Of a stretch of DNA of 64,000 nucleotides, positions 22,790 through 34,284 are shown piece by piece. A program made the position numbers and the translations under genes. The stretch lies in the NCBI RefSeq assembly GCF_002878395.1, contig NC_061112.1, positions 43,543,069-43,607,068 on the forward strand, in the 5' to 3' direction. The notes under the pieces were generated by a model, which searched no databases, was not told the DNA's origin, and worked only from the letters and a program-made list of their open reading frames with translations. This DNA comes from Capsicum annuum (taxonomy: Eukaryota; Streptophyta; Magnoliopsida; Solanales; Solanaceae). Positions within the stretch are counted from its first letter, which is position 1, and each line of letters opens with the position of its first letter.

Positions 22790-25700
22790 GTTAGCACCAT
22801 GATTCAACCTACTCAAAATTGGTTAATGGCTAGTGGCACCACACATCATCTTATAGCTAATCTTGACAATTTTTCAAGTTCTAGAAGAAGTAACTTTAGG
22901 TAGTGGTTCCAAGCTACCTATGTGTCACGTAGGTCAAGGATCACTCTCTATTTCTAATTAAAAATTTACTCTAGATAATATTTTACATGTTCTTACTGCC
23001 ACTCAAAATTTACTATCTATTAGTCCTTTCACAACATCTAATTAAATTTTGATTGAATTTTTTCCTAACTATTTTTTGATAAAGGATTTGGCAACGAGGG
23101 CAATTCTTCACAAAGGGCAAAAAATTGAGGACTTTTACTCCCTTCCAATTTTTAAAATCACCATCATCCCCTGCTTCATATGATGCGTCACTTGATGTTT
23201 GGCATGCGCGACTAACATATGCATCCTATCCTATAATTTATAAAGCTTTGTCGTCAAGTGTCTTTGTGTCATCCCCAGTTTATCTCTTAAATTATGCTCT
23301 ACGTGTTCTGTTAGTAAGAGTCACAAACTCCCATTGAGTGAGTCTAGCTTTAGGGCCACAGGGCCTTTTGATTTAATTTGTTCAGATGTTTGGGGTCTTT
23401 TCCAAATTATTTCTAATGATGGCTATCATTATTATGTTATCTTCTTTGATCACTTTAGTAAATATACTAGGATTTACTTTCTTCAGTTTAATACTTTCTT
23501 CAGTTTAGGTCTAAAGTTTTATCTATCTTTATTCAGTTTCGTAAATTATGGAAAAATTCTTCGGTCGTCCAATAAAATAATTTCAAACAAACTAGAGAGG
23601 GGGGTGAATTTTAGGCATTAACTAATTATTTGTGAGGTAATGGTGTTGTTCAATGTTCATCCTGTATACTCTAGAACAAAATGGTTGTGTAGAGAGAAAA
23701 TGTAGGCATAAAGTTGAAATTAGGCGTGCCTTGTTAAATTATGCTAATGTTTCTCAAAATTTTTGGACCAATGCTTTTGGCACTGCTATATATACAATAA
23801 CAGATTGCCTACTCCACAATTGAATAATTCCTCTCCTTTTAGTATTTTGTGCAAATAGATCTTGATTATTCCTATTTGCATATTTTTGGATGTCGTTGCT
23901 TTCCATGGCTTCTTCCTTACATAAAAGATAAGTTATCTCATCGCTCTAAAACTTATGTTTTTCTTGGTTACAACTAAATTCATAAAGATAATAAGTGTTT
24001 TGATCCTCTCTCATCTAAGTTTTATATCGCTCATCATGTTGTTTTTTATTAACGTACTTTTCCTTTTATTGTACGAAATGATGTGGTGCCCGGTACTTTG
24101 GCCAGTTTTGATAGCACACCTCTTACCGTTCAGTTACCAATGCCAACTATTGTTACAGTATCCCCCTATTCTAATGTGCCCATAGATGGGTGTCAAAATA
24201 ATACTATGCAACTAGCTTCTGCCAATGCACCTAATCTAATAGATCCTGCTAGATCTTTGCAAGAATATCTTCCCATAGGTATCTCGCCATTTAATATTTC
24301 TTTGCATCCTATACCTATGAAGTCCCAATAAATGGTGACTCGTACATAAACAGGCTCTTTAAAATCATAATAGGCCTTCTCACTTTCAGCTATAAATTTG
24401 GTTTCATTAGACCCTACTTGCTATTCGGAAGTTGCAAAATATAGAAATTGGCACCAAGCTATGCCTGATGAATACAATGCCCTTATACTAAATAGAACTT
24501 GGAAGCTAAGGTGAGACTCGTAGCCAAGGGCTATCATCAAATATCAGGCATTGACTATATTGATATATTTAGCCCGACAGTTAAATCATCCATTATTAAG
24601 CTGCTCTTGTCACTAGTTGTTTATTATTTTTGGCACATTACTCAGTTGGATATTTCAAATGCCTTTCTTTACGGATTTCTGGACAAAGTTGTCTATATGT
24701 CTGAACCTCTGGGGTTTTGTTGATCCTTCCTGACCAGACTATGTGTGCTTACTCTAACGGTTACTTTATGGACTTAAACAAGCCTCTCGCATGTGGAATA
24801 AGTGCCTCACTTATTCTCTAATATCCTTTGGTTTTAGGTGCTCTAAAGTAGATAGTTCCTTGTTCTATTTCCATTATGGTGGTGTTAAAATATTTTGGTT
24901 GATTTATGTTGATGATATCTTGGTTATGGGTAATAATTCTAGCTGCATTAGCTCTCTTGTTTCTAAGTTTCAATCTTGATTTTTCATCAAATATATGGGC
25001 AAGATTTCTTATTTTTTGGGCATTAAAGCAACCTGGACAGCCCGTGGCTTGCATTTGTACCAGCAAAAGTATGTCTCTAACTTTGTTAAGCATTCCCAAA
25101 TGGATTCGTGTAACTCGGTGGCTACTCCTGCTTCATCTTCAAGTAGATTATCCTCCTCTGATGGTCAACCCTTTCATGATCAAACTTTTTTTTGAAGTAA
25201 TATCAGTGCTTTACAGTATTTAACATTTATAAGTCCTGATATCGCTTATTCAGTGAACAAAGTATCCTATTTCATGCATTTTCCACTGGATTCTCACTGG
25301 ATGGTAGTGAAATGAATACTTTGATATATCAAATTCACTCCCTTATATGGTATTTTCTTACCCAGTATTCCTCTTTGATTTTACACGGTTATGGTGATGT
25401 TGATTGGGGTGGTTCTCTTGATGATCGAAAGTTCACTACTAGTTTTGTAATCTACCTTGGTTCTTATTTAATCTCTTGGGCATCAAGAAAGCAGATGGTT
25501 GTATCTCGTTTGAGTACTGAATCAGAGTAACAAGCACCTACATGTGCTACCTCTGAGCTCACGTGGTTAAAACTGGTCCTTAAAGAGATTGGCTGTCTTG
25601 TTTTGGCCGCACCTATTCTTTGGTGTGACAACTTTAGGGACACCTATTTAACTGCCAATACAATATTCCATTCATGCATAAAGAACATGGAAATAGATTT

Positions 25701-25857
25701 TTATTTTATCCATGAGAAGGTCCGAGACAAGGCTCTTATAGTTAATTATCTCAGCTCTCACGATCAAATAGTCGATACTCTCACTAAAGCTCTGCCTAAA
25801 GCACGCTACCAGATATTGAGAAGAAAGTTGACGGTGTTCCCACATATTGCCCAACTT
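22790..25857 (+). pseudogene. C2 pol: protease, integrase, RT, RNase H, decayed
   Basis: The protease word reads WLMASGTTHH at about 22820-22850, with Ala for the catalytic Asp. The GAG-pre-integrase block is near 23190 (DVWHARL); the integrase core runs from about 23367 (ICSDVWG). RT has LVAKGYHQISGIDY (24520-24560), QLDISNAFLYG (about 24640) and an intact YVDD at 24905-24916. RNase H starts near 25385 (YGDVDWGGSLDDRK) and the C-terminal piece is open at 25603-25857. There are many frameshifts between blocks, so no polyprotein is possible. Confidence 0.85.
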
Positions 25858-25977
25858 TAAGGGGCATGTAAAGGAAAAACATAGTTAACTCTAACTAGGA
25901 TAGACAACTAGAAGTATTCTTATATTGATACCCCCCTCTAGTAGTCTAGTAATGTTAGGAGACTTTGTTCCTCAGGG
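25857..25977 (+). repeat. C2 polypurine tract and truncated 3' LTR
   Basis: TTAAGGGGCA directly before TGTAAAGG is the PPT. The LTR copy is good for about 110 bp, through TTAGGAGACTTTGTTCC, and stops before the last 60 bases present in the 5' LTR. Confidence 0.82.
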
Positions 25978-26711
25978 TGTGAAAATGTTAAAGTAGAATT
26001 TTGGAATCATAGATTTCTAGTTAGGTTTCTAGAATAGTCTAGTATCGTATTTAGGATAATCAACTTGAAGAAATATCTAGAAATTCTAGGTAATTCTAGG
26101 TAGAAGAATCTAGTAAAGGATAGTGTAGTCTATTTGATATTTGTATTTAGGAAAGATCTAGATATTAGAAGGTGGTAGATATTTGTGGAAGAGAATAAAA
26201 CACTCTAGATTTGTTGTATCTAGAATCAGGGGGGGATCTAGGAGCCTGGATAGGGGTTCCTGGGAACCCAGTAACTTTCTTGCGTATCTAATATTTATAT
26301 AGAGAAATATAGTAATTATATAAGAATTATAAGTTGGGAATCGATAAAACAAAGTGTACTGTTGGTCTAATGGAGTAGAGAGACTTGTAAAAGTTTTATT
26401 AACCTCTTGGTTGTGGTTCAAATTCGTTTAGTTACTATTTGGTTTTATTTTTATCTAACATGGGGAACCCACAAACTTTAAATCTTGGATCCGCCTCTAT
26501 CTAGAATCATCCCTACATAAGTATAAGTAAGGGATGACATTAGGCATTTGTAACCAACCCAAAAACAATCCATTTCAAGAAGACTTCTTCCAAAACAAAG
26601 TCTCTTCTTTCAAAGCTTCCTCTTTTTTAGTTGAATCTTCCAATCTTAGTTATCGATCTTGGCCTAGCAGAAGGTATCTCCAATGACACCTTTCTTCTGT
26701 TATTCTCTACA
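25978..26711 (+). repeat. C3 5' LTR with MITE 2 inside
   Basis: Starts TGTGAAAATGTT and ends TATTCTCTACA right before the PBS; about 460 bp without the MITE. There is no 3' partner in the window, so the left end rests on the TGT and on the abrupt end of the C2 LTR. Confidence 0.75.
26229..26498. mobile_element. hAT-type MITE 2
   Basis: Inverted ends GGGGGGATCTAGGA and (minus strand) AGAGGCGGATCCAAGA, length about 270 bp, no coding capacity. The host word ATCTAGAATCA occurs on both sides (26218-26228 and 26499-26509), containing the 8-bp target duplication expected for hAT transposition. The ends match MITE 1 and the hAT relic at 57897. Confidence 0.82.
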
Positions 26712-26728
26712 TGGTATCAGAGTCAAAG
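26712..26728 (+). promoter_or_regulatory. C3 primer binding site
   Basis: TGGTATCAGAGTCAAAG directly after the LTR; matches the initiator tRNA-Met PBS for the first 11 bases, then TC for CC. Confidence 0.85.
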
Positions 26729-26748
26729 TCATAGATTGACTTGTGTTT

Positions 26749-29223
26749 TGTAACGCCTTGAGTCTGCACCCCGGATGTCACACGGTGCACATAATCTCAA
26801 ATGACCACAAGCTAACCCATGACTGGTATCTGCTGCAACAACTGAGTAATAATGCTATAATAATGTGGAAATTAGGCTGAATCTTTCATAAGGTTCATAA
26901 CTGAAATCAAATACTGGTAAATAAATACCAAAATCTGACAATCTATCTAAAATAATTTAGTTCAAAAGCCTCTAATTGTCTGAAGGTGGAGTTAATGGGA
27001 CAAGCACCTAACTAACTCCAACTACTGAAAATATATTGAAATTTTGAAATAACAGAACTCACTACTAAGTATGTTGCTGATAAGATGGGATGCTAAGTAC
27101 GATCAGGAGCCCGTGCATCTGAACCTATGATATACGACATCATAGCACCAAAGAAAGGTATGCATCGGTACTTTCAATATACTGGCATTCTAAGTGAGGT
27201 AAGGCTAAATGCATGGGTTGATATGCATGAACAATAACTGGCTGAGTAACATGAATATAACTGGATGAGAGTACATGTATATATGAAAATGTTGTAAATA
27301 TTGATTATGCAATACTATGCACATAACTACATATACTATAACTGAGATAATATTAACACTGGGTACTGAGTTCTGATAACTGAATGACTGATATCCGACT
27401 TCACTGATAACTATATTACTGGTAGCTGAGTGATTGTTTCTAACATTCCTGATTTTGTGGAACTGAACTGAGTTCTATGCTGAATTGGGTGACTACGTCT
27501 GACAGTCCTGGTTTTGTAGAATTAAACTGAGTTCTATACTGAGACTGAAACTGAAACTATGGGAGATAATCATCTAGCCGACATGCCTCTCTCTGAACTG
27601 ATTGGGGTTCAACCTGTAACCCCAATTGGAAGGGTGTTAGTACCGTGCCACGTGTAAAGATAAGTTGCTGAGTCACCTTCATTTGGCAGGTGCTCTGAAT
27701 AAGAATGGTGGTACCCTCAACTGGTAGGTAAGACACCTCATCAACCTTCAACTTACAGGTTGATGTCTCAACCTACGCTGGATATGTAGCTCTAGGATAC
27801 CAGGACTGCTTCTAAGGATCACACCCTCTACTGGCAGATGAGTCCCCATCCTTGGGTTCAATCGGGGCTGAATCCTACTCCCAACTGAATAGACACAGAA
27901 CTGATTTCTAAACTGTACTAGGTTGGACTTAATTGTTACTGATCTGTTAACTGACTGGTCTAGCCTGACTTCACTGAGTTCTATTATTTGACTGAATACA
28001 CTTAATTCTGTATGGATTGAATACTACTGATCGTGATATTTTTGAGACTATTCTATAACTACTATAGCTCTAGGTTAACAGCTAGATTTTCGAGTATTGA
28101 ATACCCCAGGACTCGATAGCATAGAAGGTAAAACATAGCATAACCTTAAAAGCATAATAATCTTGCTTACTAGAAATGCATTTATTTAGACATTTTGTCA
28201 AACACTTGATATACATGAGCTAGAGCATGGATGGAATCACATAATAACATGGCATGCTTTCACTAGTCAATTCACATAAGCATTTTTAAAAACACTTGGG
28301 GAGCATGATTATTTCATATAGCAATAAACATGTAATAATATCATGGCTACTACATTCAACTGGTAGTTCAAGAGTTCAACATGAAGATCACATAAATCAA
28401 TCCACAATTATCTAGTTTTCATGAAACTTGTAATAATTCACAGAATTAAACATCAAACATCAATTCACACATGAACACAATCCAATTCTAACATGTAAAT
28501 CATGAAACCATAAACTTGTAGTTTTAAAAAAAGTTCTTGGACTTCATGGGTGAAAGGAACCCATGAATAAACACCTAACATACCTTGGTAAATAAATTCG
28601 TGAAGATTGATGGTATGTTCTTGAAGCTTGAACTTGAAATTGAATGCCCTAAGGTTTGTTCTTGAAAGAAGTTTGAGATAAATTGAGAGAAAGTGAGTGA
28701 TTTACCTTTTGGAATGTTTAATCTCGTGTTTTAGGGCTGAATAAATTGGAAAAATAACCCAAATACCTCTCTGGATGTGGATTTTTTAATTACTAAAAAA
28801 ATTCCAAGCGACGCGTAGATCGACGCACCACGTCGATGGGGTCAATGTGATGGCCGACGCAATGCATCAAAATCACGCCGACTCAGTGGAACTTGAACTG
28901 GGAGCTGGGGAAAATATTTATCAATTTGATAGGTGATGAGACGCATTGAGATTGCATTGATCCACTATTTTAGACTCCCAAACGTGCCCCAAATGATGTT
29001 TGAAAAATCAAAAACTCATTCGAGAACACCTACTGACATTCCTGATCATGAATCCACCTAAAAATCGATATTTTAAGGTCGTAAGGATCGTAAAATAGGA
29101 TCAACAACTTATGAAGGCTAAAATAATTCTAAGTATAAACACTTAGCTAAAATTTCTAAGTCTGGGACCTATTTTTAAGATTTAAAGGACTGAGTTAAGC
29201 TTAGGATTTTGCAGGGTCTTACA
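26749..29223 (-). repeat. W 3' LTR (left)
   Basis: 2475 bp, TGTAACGCC...TCTTACA. It carries a CG-rich segment at about 28801-28880 (GACGCG, GACGCACCACGTCG words). The small minus-strand ORF at 27557-27751 is not a gene. Confidence 0.9.
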
Positions 29224-29242
29224 ATATCTCCCCCTTGGGAAC
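29224..29242 (-). promoter_or_regulatory. W polypurine tract
   Basis: The minus strand reads GTTCCCAAGGGGGAGATAT up against the 3' LTR; this is the primer site for plus-strand synthesis. X has the same tract. Confidence 0.88.
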
Positions 29243-29496
29243 ATTCATCTTCGTATAAGACTGGATAAGCTGAGGATACTGATAGACTGAGTTTATATAC
29301 TGGACATGCACAACTAAAGCATGATTGAATTCTGTAAACATGACACATGACTGAACTATTTTCATGAAAGCATACATGACATAAGAATGCTATGCAGCTA
29401 AAACTGTTACCAAGTTGGTAAAGAAAATTTGAGCATGAGGCTGAGTATATATAAGAAAGACTGTAACCTTGAGCTGAGTGTTAGTTTCCAGAGAAG

Positions 29497-30936
29497 AGGT
29501 GAGGATACTTGGTTCGTATATCTACTTCAGCTTCCCAAGTGGCTTCCTCAACAGAATAATTCCGCCAAAGAACTTTAACTAAAGGAACTCTTTGTTCCTC
29601 AGTCTGCGAACCTGATGGTCAAGAATTTTGACTGAAACTCCCTCATAAGAGAGACTATTCTAAACATCTATGCCCTTTAAAGGGAATACAACTACTGGGT
29701 CACTTATGCAGTTCTTTTGCAAAGAGACATGAAACACTGGATGTACTGAAGCTATGTCTGAAGGCAACTCAAGCTCGTAAGCTATCTTTCTGAAACGGAT
29801 GAGAATTTAGTAAGGACTAACATATTGGGGATTGAGCTTCTCCTTCCTGCCAAACCTCTTCACTCTATTCATAGAAGAGATTTTTAAATACATATAAGCA
29901 CCAATCTCTAACTCGAGATCCTTCTTTCACACATATGAATATGATTTCTGTCGGCACTGAGCTATCTCAAGCCTTTCCCTAATCAACTGAACTTTTTCCA
30001 AGGTATCAAATACCAAGTCAGGCCCTACCACTATGGCTTCACCTACTTCAAACCAGCCAATAGGAGATCTATATCTCCTTCCATAAAGTATCTCAAACAG
30101 AGCCATCTGAATGCTGGAATGATAACTGTCATTATATGTGAACTCAATCAAGGGTAAGTGGTCATCCCAACTACCCTTAAATTCAATGGCACCCACTCTT
30201 AGCATATCTTCTAGAGTCTGAATGGTCTTTTCTACTTGATAATTAGTCTAAGGGTGGAAGGTTGTACTGAGGTAAACTTGGGTACCAAGACCCTTTTGGA
30301 AGGCCTTCTAGAAATAAAAGGTGAACTGTGTACCTCTATCTGAAATGATAGACAATGGAACACTGTGCAATCTGAACAACTCTCTAACATTAAACTTGGC
30401 ATAATCCTCAGCTAATTAAGAGGTATAAACTAGTAAGAAGTGATATAATTTAGTCATCCTATTCAGAATAACCAAAATCAAATCATGTTAGCGTTGAGTA
30501 CGGGGCAAACCCGTTGTAAAATCTATGTTCACCTCTTCCCACTTCCATATGAGAATACCGATCTCCTGCATAGGTCCACTAGGCTTCTAATGCTCAATCT
30601 TAACCTGATGACATGTAAAGCACTTAGACGCAAACTCTGCAATGTATTTCTTCATGCCACTCCACCAATAGACCTCCCACAAATCGCGGTACATCTTGGT
30701 GGCCCCTGGTGAATCTAGTAGAGCGCTTTATTCATTTCTATAAGAATTCGCTGTCTTATGCCATTTACACATGGCACACGTTGTCTTCCCTGGCAACGCA
30801 AAACACCATCTCCCCCTTGGAAGAAAACTACTACTTCCTGATCTCTGGCTAACTGTTTCAGCTCAACTAAACTGGGATCTCTATTCTGCTTTTCTTTTAC
30901 CTCAAAAACCAAAGAGGATTCTGAACTATTCTGCAC
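29497..30936 (-). pseudogene. W integrase with C-terminal chromodomain, decayed
   Basis: The H2C2 part is near 30700-30750 and the core near 30100-30480. The first catalytic acidic residue is Asn (VILNRM, codon at 30461-30463), while ISDRGTQF and QVEKTI keep theirs. The open piece 29927-30205 holds the core-to-C-terminal words KGSWDDHLPLIEF and YHSSIQMALFE. At 29497-29640 a chromodomain can be read in a shifted frame, with LWRN, EEATWEAE and YPHLFSG words. Chromodomains steer chromovirus integration to marked heterochromatin; its presence supports the Tekay/Del assignment. Confidence 0.83.
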
Positions 30937-32300
30937 CTATACTCTACCCTCTGTTGAATCGACTAAGCAGACACCTAGTTGGGCAAGCTGATGAACTTCT
31001 AGAACTAACTTCTTCTTTCTATCCTCTACGTGGGCAACACTGCCCATAGACATCCTACTGAGAGAATCAACCACTATATTATCTTTGCCTGGAACATATA
31101 AAACACTCATGTCATAGTCTTTCAACAACTCTAACTACTTTTTCTGATTAAGATTAAGGTATTTCAGAGAAAATACCTACTGTAGGCTTTTATGGTCTGT
31201 AAAAAAACCAACATGCACCCCATACAAATAGTGCCTCCAAATCTTTAAGGCAACACTACAGCTGCTAACTCATGATCATGAGAGGGGTAATTCTTTTCAT
31301 GGGGCTTAAGTTGTCTAGAGTCATAGGCTATGACCTTACCTCTCTGCATCAAAATACACCCCAAATTGACTTTGAAAGCATCACAATATACCACAAACCC
31401 ATATGAACCATCAGGTAAAGTTAAAATTAGGGTTGTAGTGAGTTGAGTATTTAACTCCAAAAAACTCTTCTCATAACAATCTAACCATTAGAATTTGACT
31501 TTCTTCTGAGTCAATCTGGACATGGAGGATGCAATGGAAAAAAATCCTTCAACGAACCATCGGTAATAGCCATCCAAATCCAAGAAAATCCTAATATCTG
31601 ATGAAGAGATAGGCCTAGGCTAGTTTCTTACTACTTTAATCTTTTGAGGATCAACTCTAATGCCATCACCAAAAATTATATGGCCAAGGAAAGCTACTGA
31701 CCTTAGCCAATATTTGCACTTACTAAATTTGGTGAACATCTAATGGGTTCTGAGAGTTTGTAATACTATTTTGAGATGGTCTGTATGATCAGTTTCACTG
31801 TGGGAGTAGACAACAATGTCAGCAATGAAGACGATGATGAACATATCCAAGTACTGCTTGAACACGCAATTCATCAAGTTTATAAAGGTTGTTGGGGCAT
31901 TAGTAAGACCAAATAACATGATTATTAATTCAAAGTGACCATATCAAGTTCTGAAAGCTATTTTTGAAATGTCACATTTTCTGACTCTGAGCTGATGATA
32001 GCCTGATCTAAGGTCTATCTTAGAAAAGTAACTGGCAACCTAAAGTTGGTTAACCAAGTCATTGATTCTGGGAAGTGGATAATTTTTCTTGATTCTGACT
32101 TTGTTCAACTGACAGTATTCAATATACATTCTGAGAGAACCATCTTTCTTATGCACGAATAGAACTATTGCACCTCAAGGGGATACACTGGGTCTGATGA
32201 ATCCCTTATCTAGGAGATCTTTCAAATGTTCTTTAAATTCATTGAGTTCTGCTTAAGCCATTCTGTATAGAGGGATAGATATAAGTTAAGTGTCGATAAA
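30937..32300 (-). pseudogene. W reverse transcriptase and RNase H, catalytic Asp lost
   Basis: RT words [15 protein letters not shown] and [11 protein letters not shown] are clear, with stops between them. The active-site word is FIAD at 31818-31829 in place of FIDD. RNase H is open at 31245-31460 ([38 protein letters not shown]) and the connection to integrase at 30937-31128 (LKDYDMSVLYVPGKDNIVVD). Without both Asp residues and a continuous frame the enzyme is dead. Confidence 0.85.
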
Positions 32301-32559
32301 AAGGTCTATTCCGAAGTCAATTTCCCATTCGAGAGGAACCTCGGGAAGTCTTCGATAAACACATCAGGAAATTCACATAATACTAGAACTGACTCAAGAC
32401 TGGGGGTATCAAAACTAGAATTCTTAACTCGAATAAGATTATAAACACACCCCTTAGGTATTATTTTTCTCGCCCTTAGGTAAGGAACAAGCTAACCCCT
32501 AAGTGCTGAAGTACCACCTCTCCATTCAAGGATAGGTTCATTTGGAAATTTAAAATGGA

Positions 32560-32870
32560 CAATTTTGTTTCTGCAATCAAATGAAGCATAGCATTAATGA
32601 AGCCAATCCATACCGAGAGTGACATCAAAATCTATCATCTCTAATTATACTAAGTCTTCTGAAGTGACTTTTTGAGATACCATTTCCAGACAGTTCCAGT
32701 ACACCCATTGGGCTATGACAGATTTACCCACTGGGGTAGAGGCTGAAAAGGGTTCTGCTAGGATTTCGGGACTGACTCTAAAGTCAAAAGCTATATAAAA
32801 AGTTACAAAGAACAAAGAATCTCCTGAATCTCACAAAGCATAAACATATAAATGATAAACTTGTAACATA
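32560..32870 (-). pseudogene. W aspartic protease, decayed
   Basis: The catalytic Asp is kept in a DSGDS word, but a TGA stop stands right before it. The flap (ASTPVGKS) and the C-terminal FDVTLGMDWL block are readable. It sits between the gag zinc knuckle and RT, as in all Ty3/gypsy elements. Confidence 0.8.
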
Positions 32871-32929
32871 CCAGTGACCACATCAAGAGAACTTTCCTAA
32901 TCCTATCGGGAATGGAGTACATAGAGTCT

Positions 32930-34062
32930 GTTTGGACGCTACCCACTAGTGGCACTGGAAGCAGCACCCTGCTGATTTGGGTGATCGAACTGAGCTGAAG
33001 GATGATTATACTGACCCTAAGAACCTAACTGAGGACAATCTCTGATTCTATGGCCTAGGTTGCCATATTTGAAACACACATTGTTGCCAGCTCTACAGAC
33101 ACCCTGATGGTTTCTACCACACTTCTGGCAAAGAGGATTTGTTCGGGCACTGCTAACACTACCTGGGGGTTTAGGTCCTACTGCCTTATCTTTATTTCCA
33201 TCTCTGAATTTTGGCACTGGAGCACTGGCTAAGGACGGAGATGGAATTGAAGATTACGTGTGGAACTGGGAATGATTTCCACCCTCTAACTTAGGCTAAG
33301 CAAAGTTGAAGCTAATTTTTATAACCCATTTTTCTCCCTCTTTTTCTCTTTATTCTTATCCTCCTCTAATTGCTGAGCATGGACCATGAGCCTGGATATG
33401 TCCATCTTCTTAATCAGCATTGTTGTCCTACACTCCTTAACCACACTGTTAGACACACCCAACACAAGTTTACTCATCTTAAATCTGCTATCTACTACAA
33501 ATGAGGGGCATATCTAGCTAACTAAGTAAACTTAAGAGAATACTCTTTCACTATCATGTTGCCCTATTTTAGATTAAAAGCTCTACATCTCTCAACTCTA
33601 GTAGGAAGAACCTATCAAAAAAAGCAATGGAAAACTCTTCCCATTCTATGGGCCCTGCATCAGCAACCCTCTCTACCTTTCACTACTTGAACCACAAGTG
33701 AGCTACATCCTGTAAATGATATGTAGCTAACTCAGCACTCTCGCTAGTAGTCAGCCCCATAATATCTGTGACTTTATGCACCTAATCAAGGAATTCATGT
33801 GGGTCCTCATCTAACTTAGACCCTATAAATGATGGGTGATTTATTTGAGTAAAGTCCCAAATTCTAACTACAGCAGTATTGGCCACTAGGTTGGCCTAAA
33901 CGGCAGTTGGATGCTCATTCTAGGATGCTACAGAATGAGCTAGAGTGGTGAAAACTTCTCTGAATTCTGTATAGAAAACATGCTCATTCAGGGGATATGG
34001 CTAGATAGGCGAAGGTAATGGCTGGTTTCCCATTCTTCTTCGTTAGTCCATTTTGAAGGCAT
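32930..34062 (-). pseudogene. W gag, decayed
   Basis: The start is the ATG at 34062, about 200 bp inside the PBS (MPSKW, against MPPK in relatives). The capsid region has many stops. The open piece 33017-33217 carries a Cys/His-rich stretch with two possible knuckles: CQKCGRNHQGVC, a variant spacing, and CFKYGNLGHRIRDC, where the second Cys of the CCHC is Tyr. It is not functional. Confidence 0.83.
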
Positions 34063-34262
34063 ATTTTATAAATAGAAGGAAAACTTAAATTAGACAGAGA
34101 GTTTAACTTGAGCTCATGCTCACTCGCACGATATAAATACTGAAAGAAGGGAAACTTTTCTTAAAATACCTCATAGCCTCTTGTTCCTAAGTGTGGCACG
34201 TAACACACCCATGCCTAAGACTCTACTAAATGCGGCTTTCAGACTTCCTAGGAATCAGTGAA

Positions 34263-34280
34263 CCTTAGGCTCTGATACCA
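34263..34280 (-). promoter_or_regulatory. W primer binding site
   Basis: The minus strand reads TGGTATCAGAGCCTAAGG four bases inside the 5' LTR; identical to the Y site. Confidence 0.9.
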
Positions 34281-34284
34281 AGTT

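Larger units (their letters stand above)
21557..25977 (+). mobile_element. Ty1/copia element C2 (Ale/Retrofit-like)
   Basis: Short LTRs (5' copy 21557-21730; 3' copy 25867-25977, cut short) flank a 4.1-kb body with PBS, gag, protease, integrase, RT, RNase H and PPT, all on the plus strand. The short LTRs and the RNase H words (SWASRKQ, LWCDN, DTLTKALP) fit the Ale/Retrofit clade. Every coding block has stops or frameshifts. The 3' LTR stops where the LTR of C3 begins, so C3 probably inserted there. Confidence 0.88.

Noticed and set aside
24818..25099. A 93-codon minus-strand ORF within C2
   Set aside because: It is the antisense shadow of the C2 RT YVDD region.
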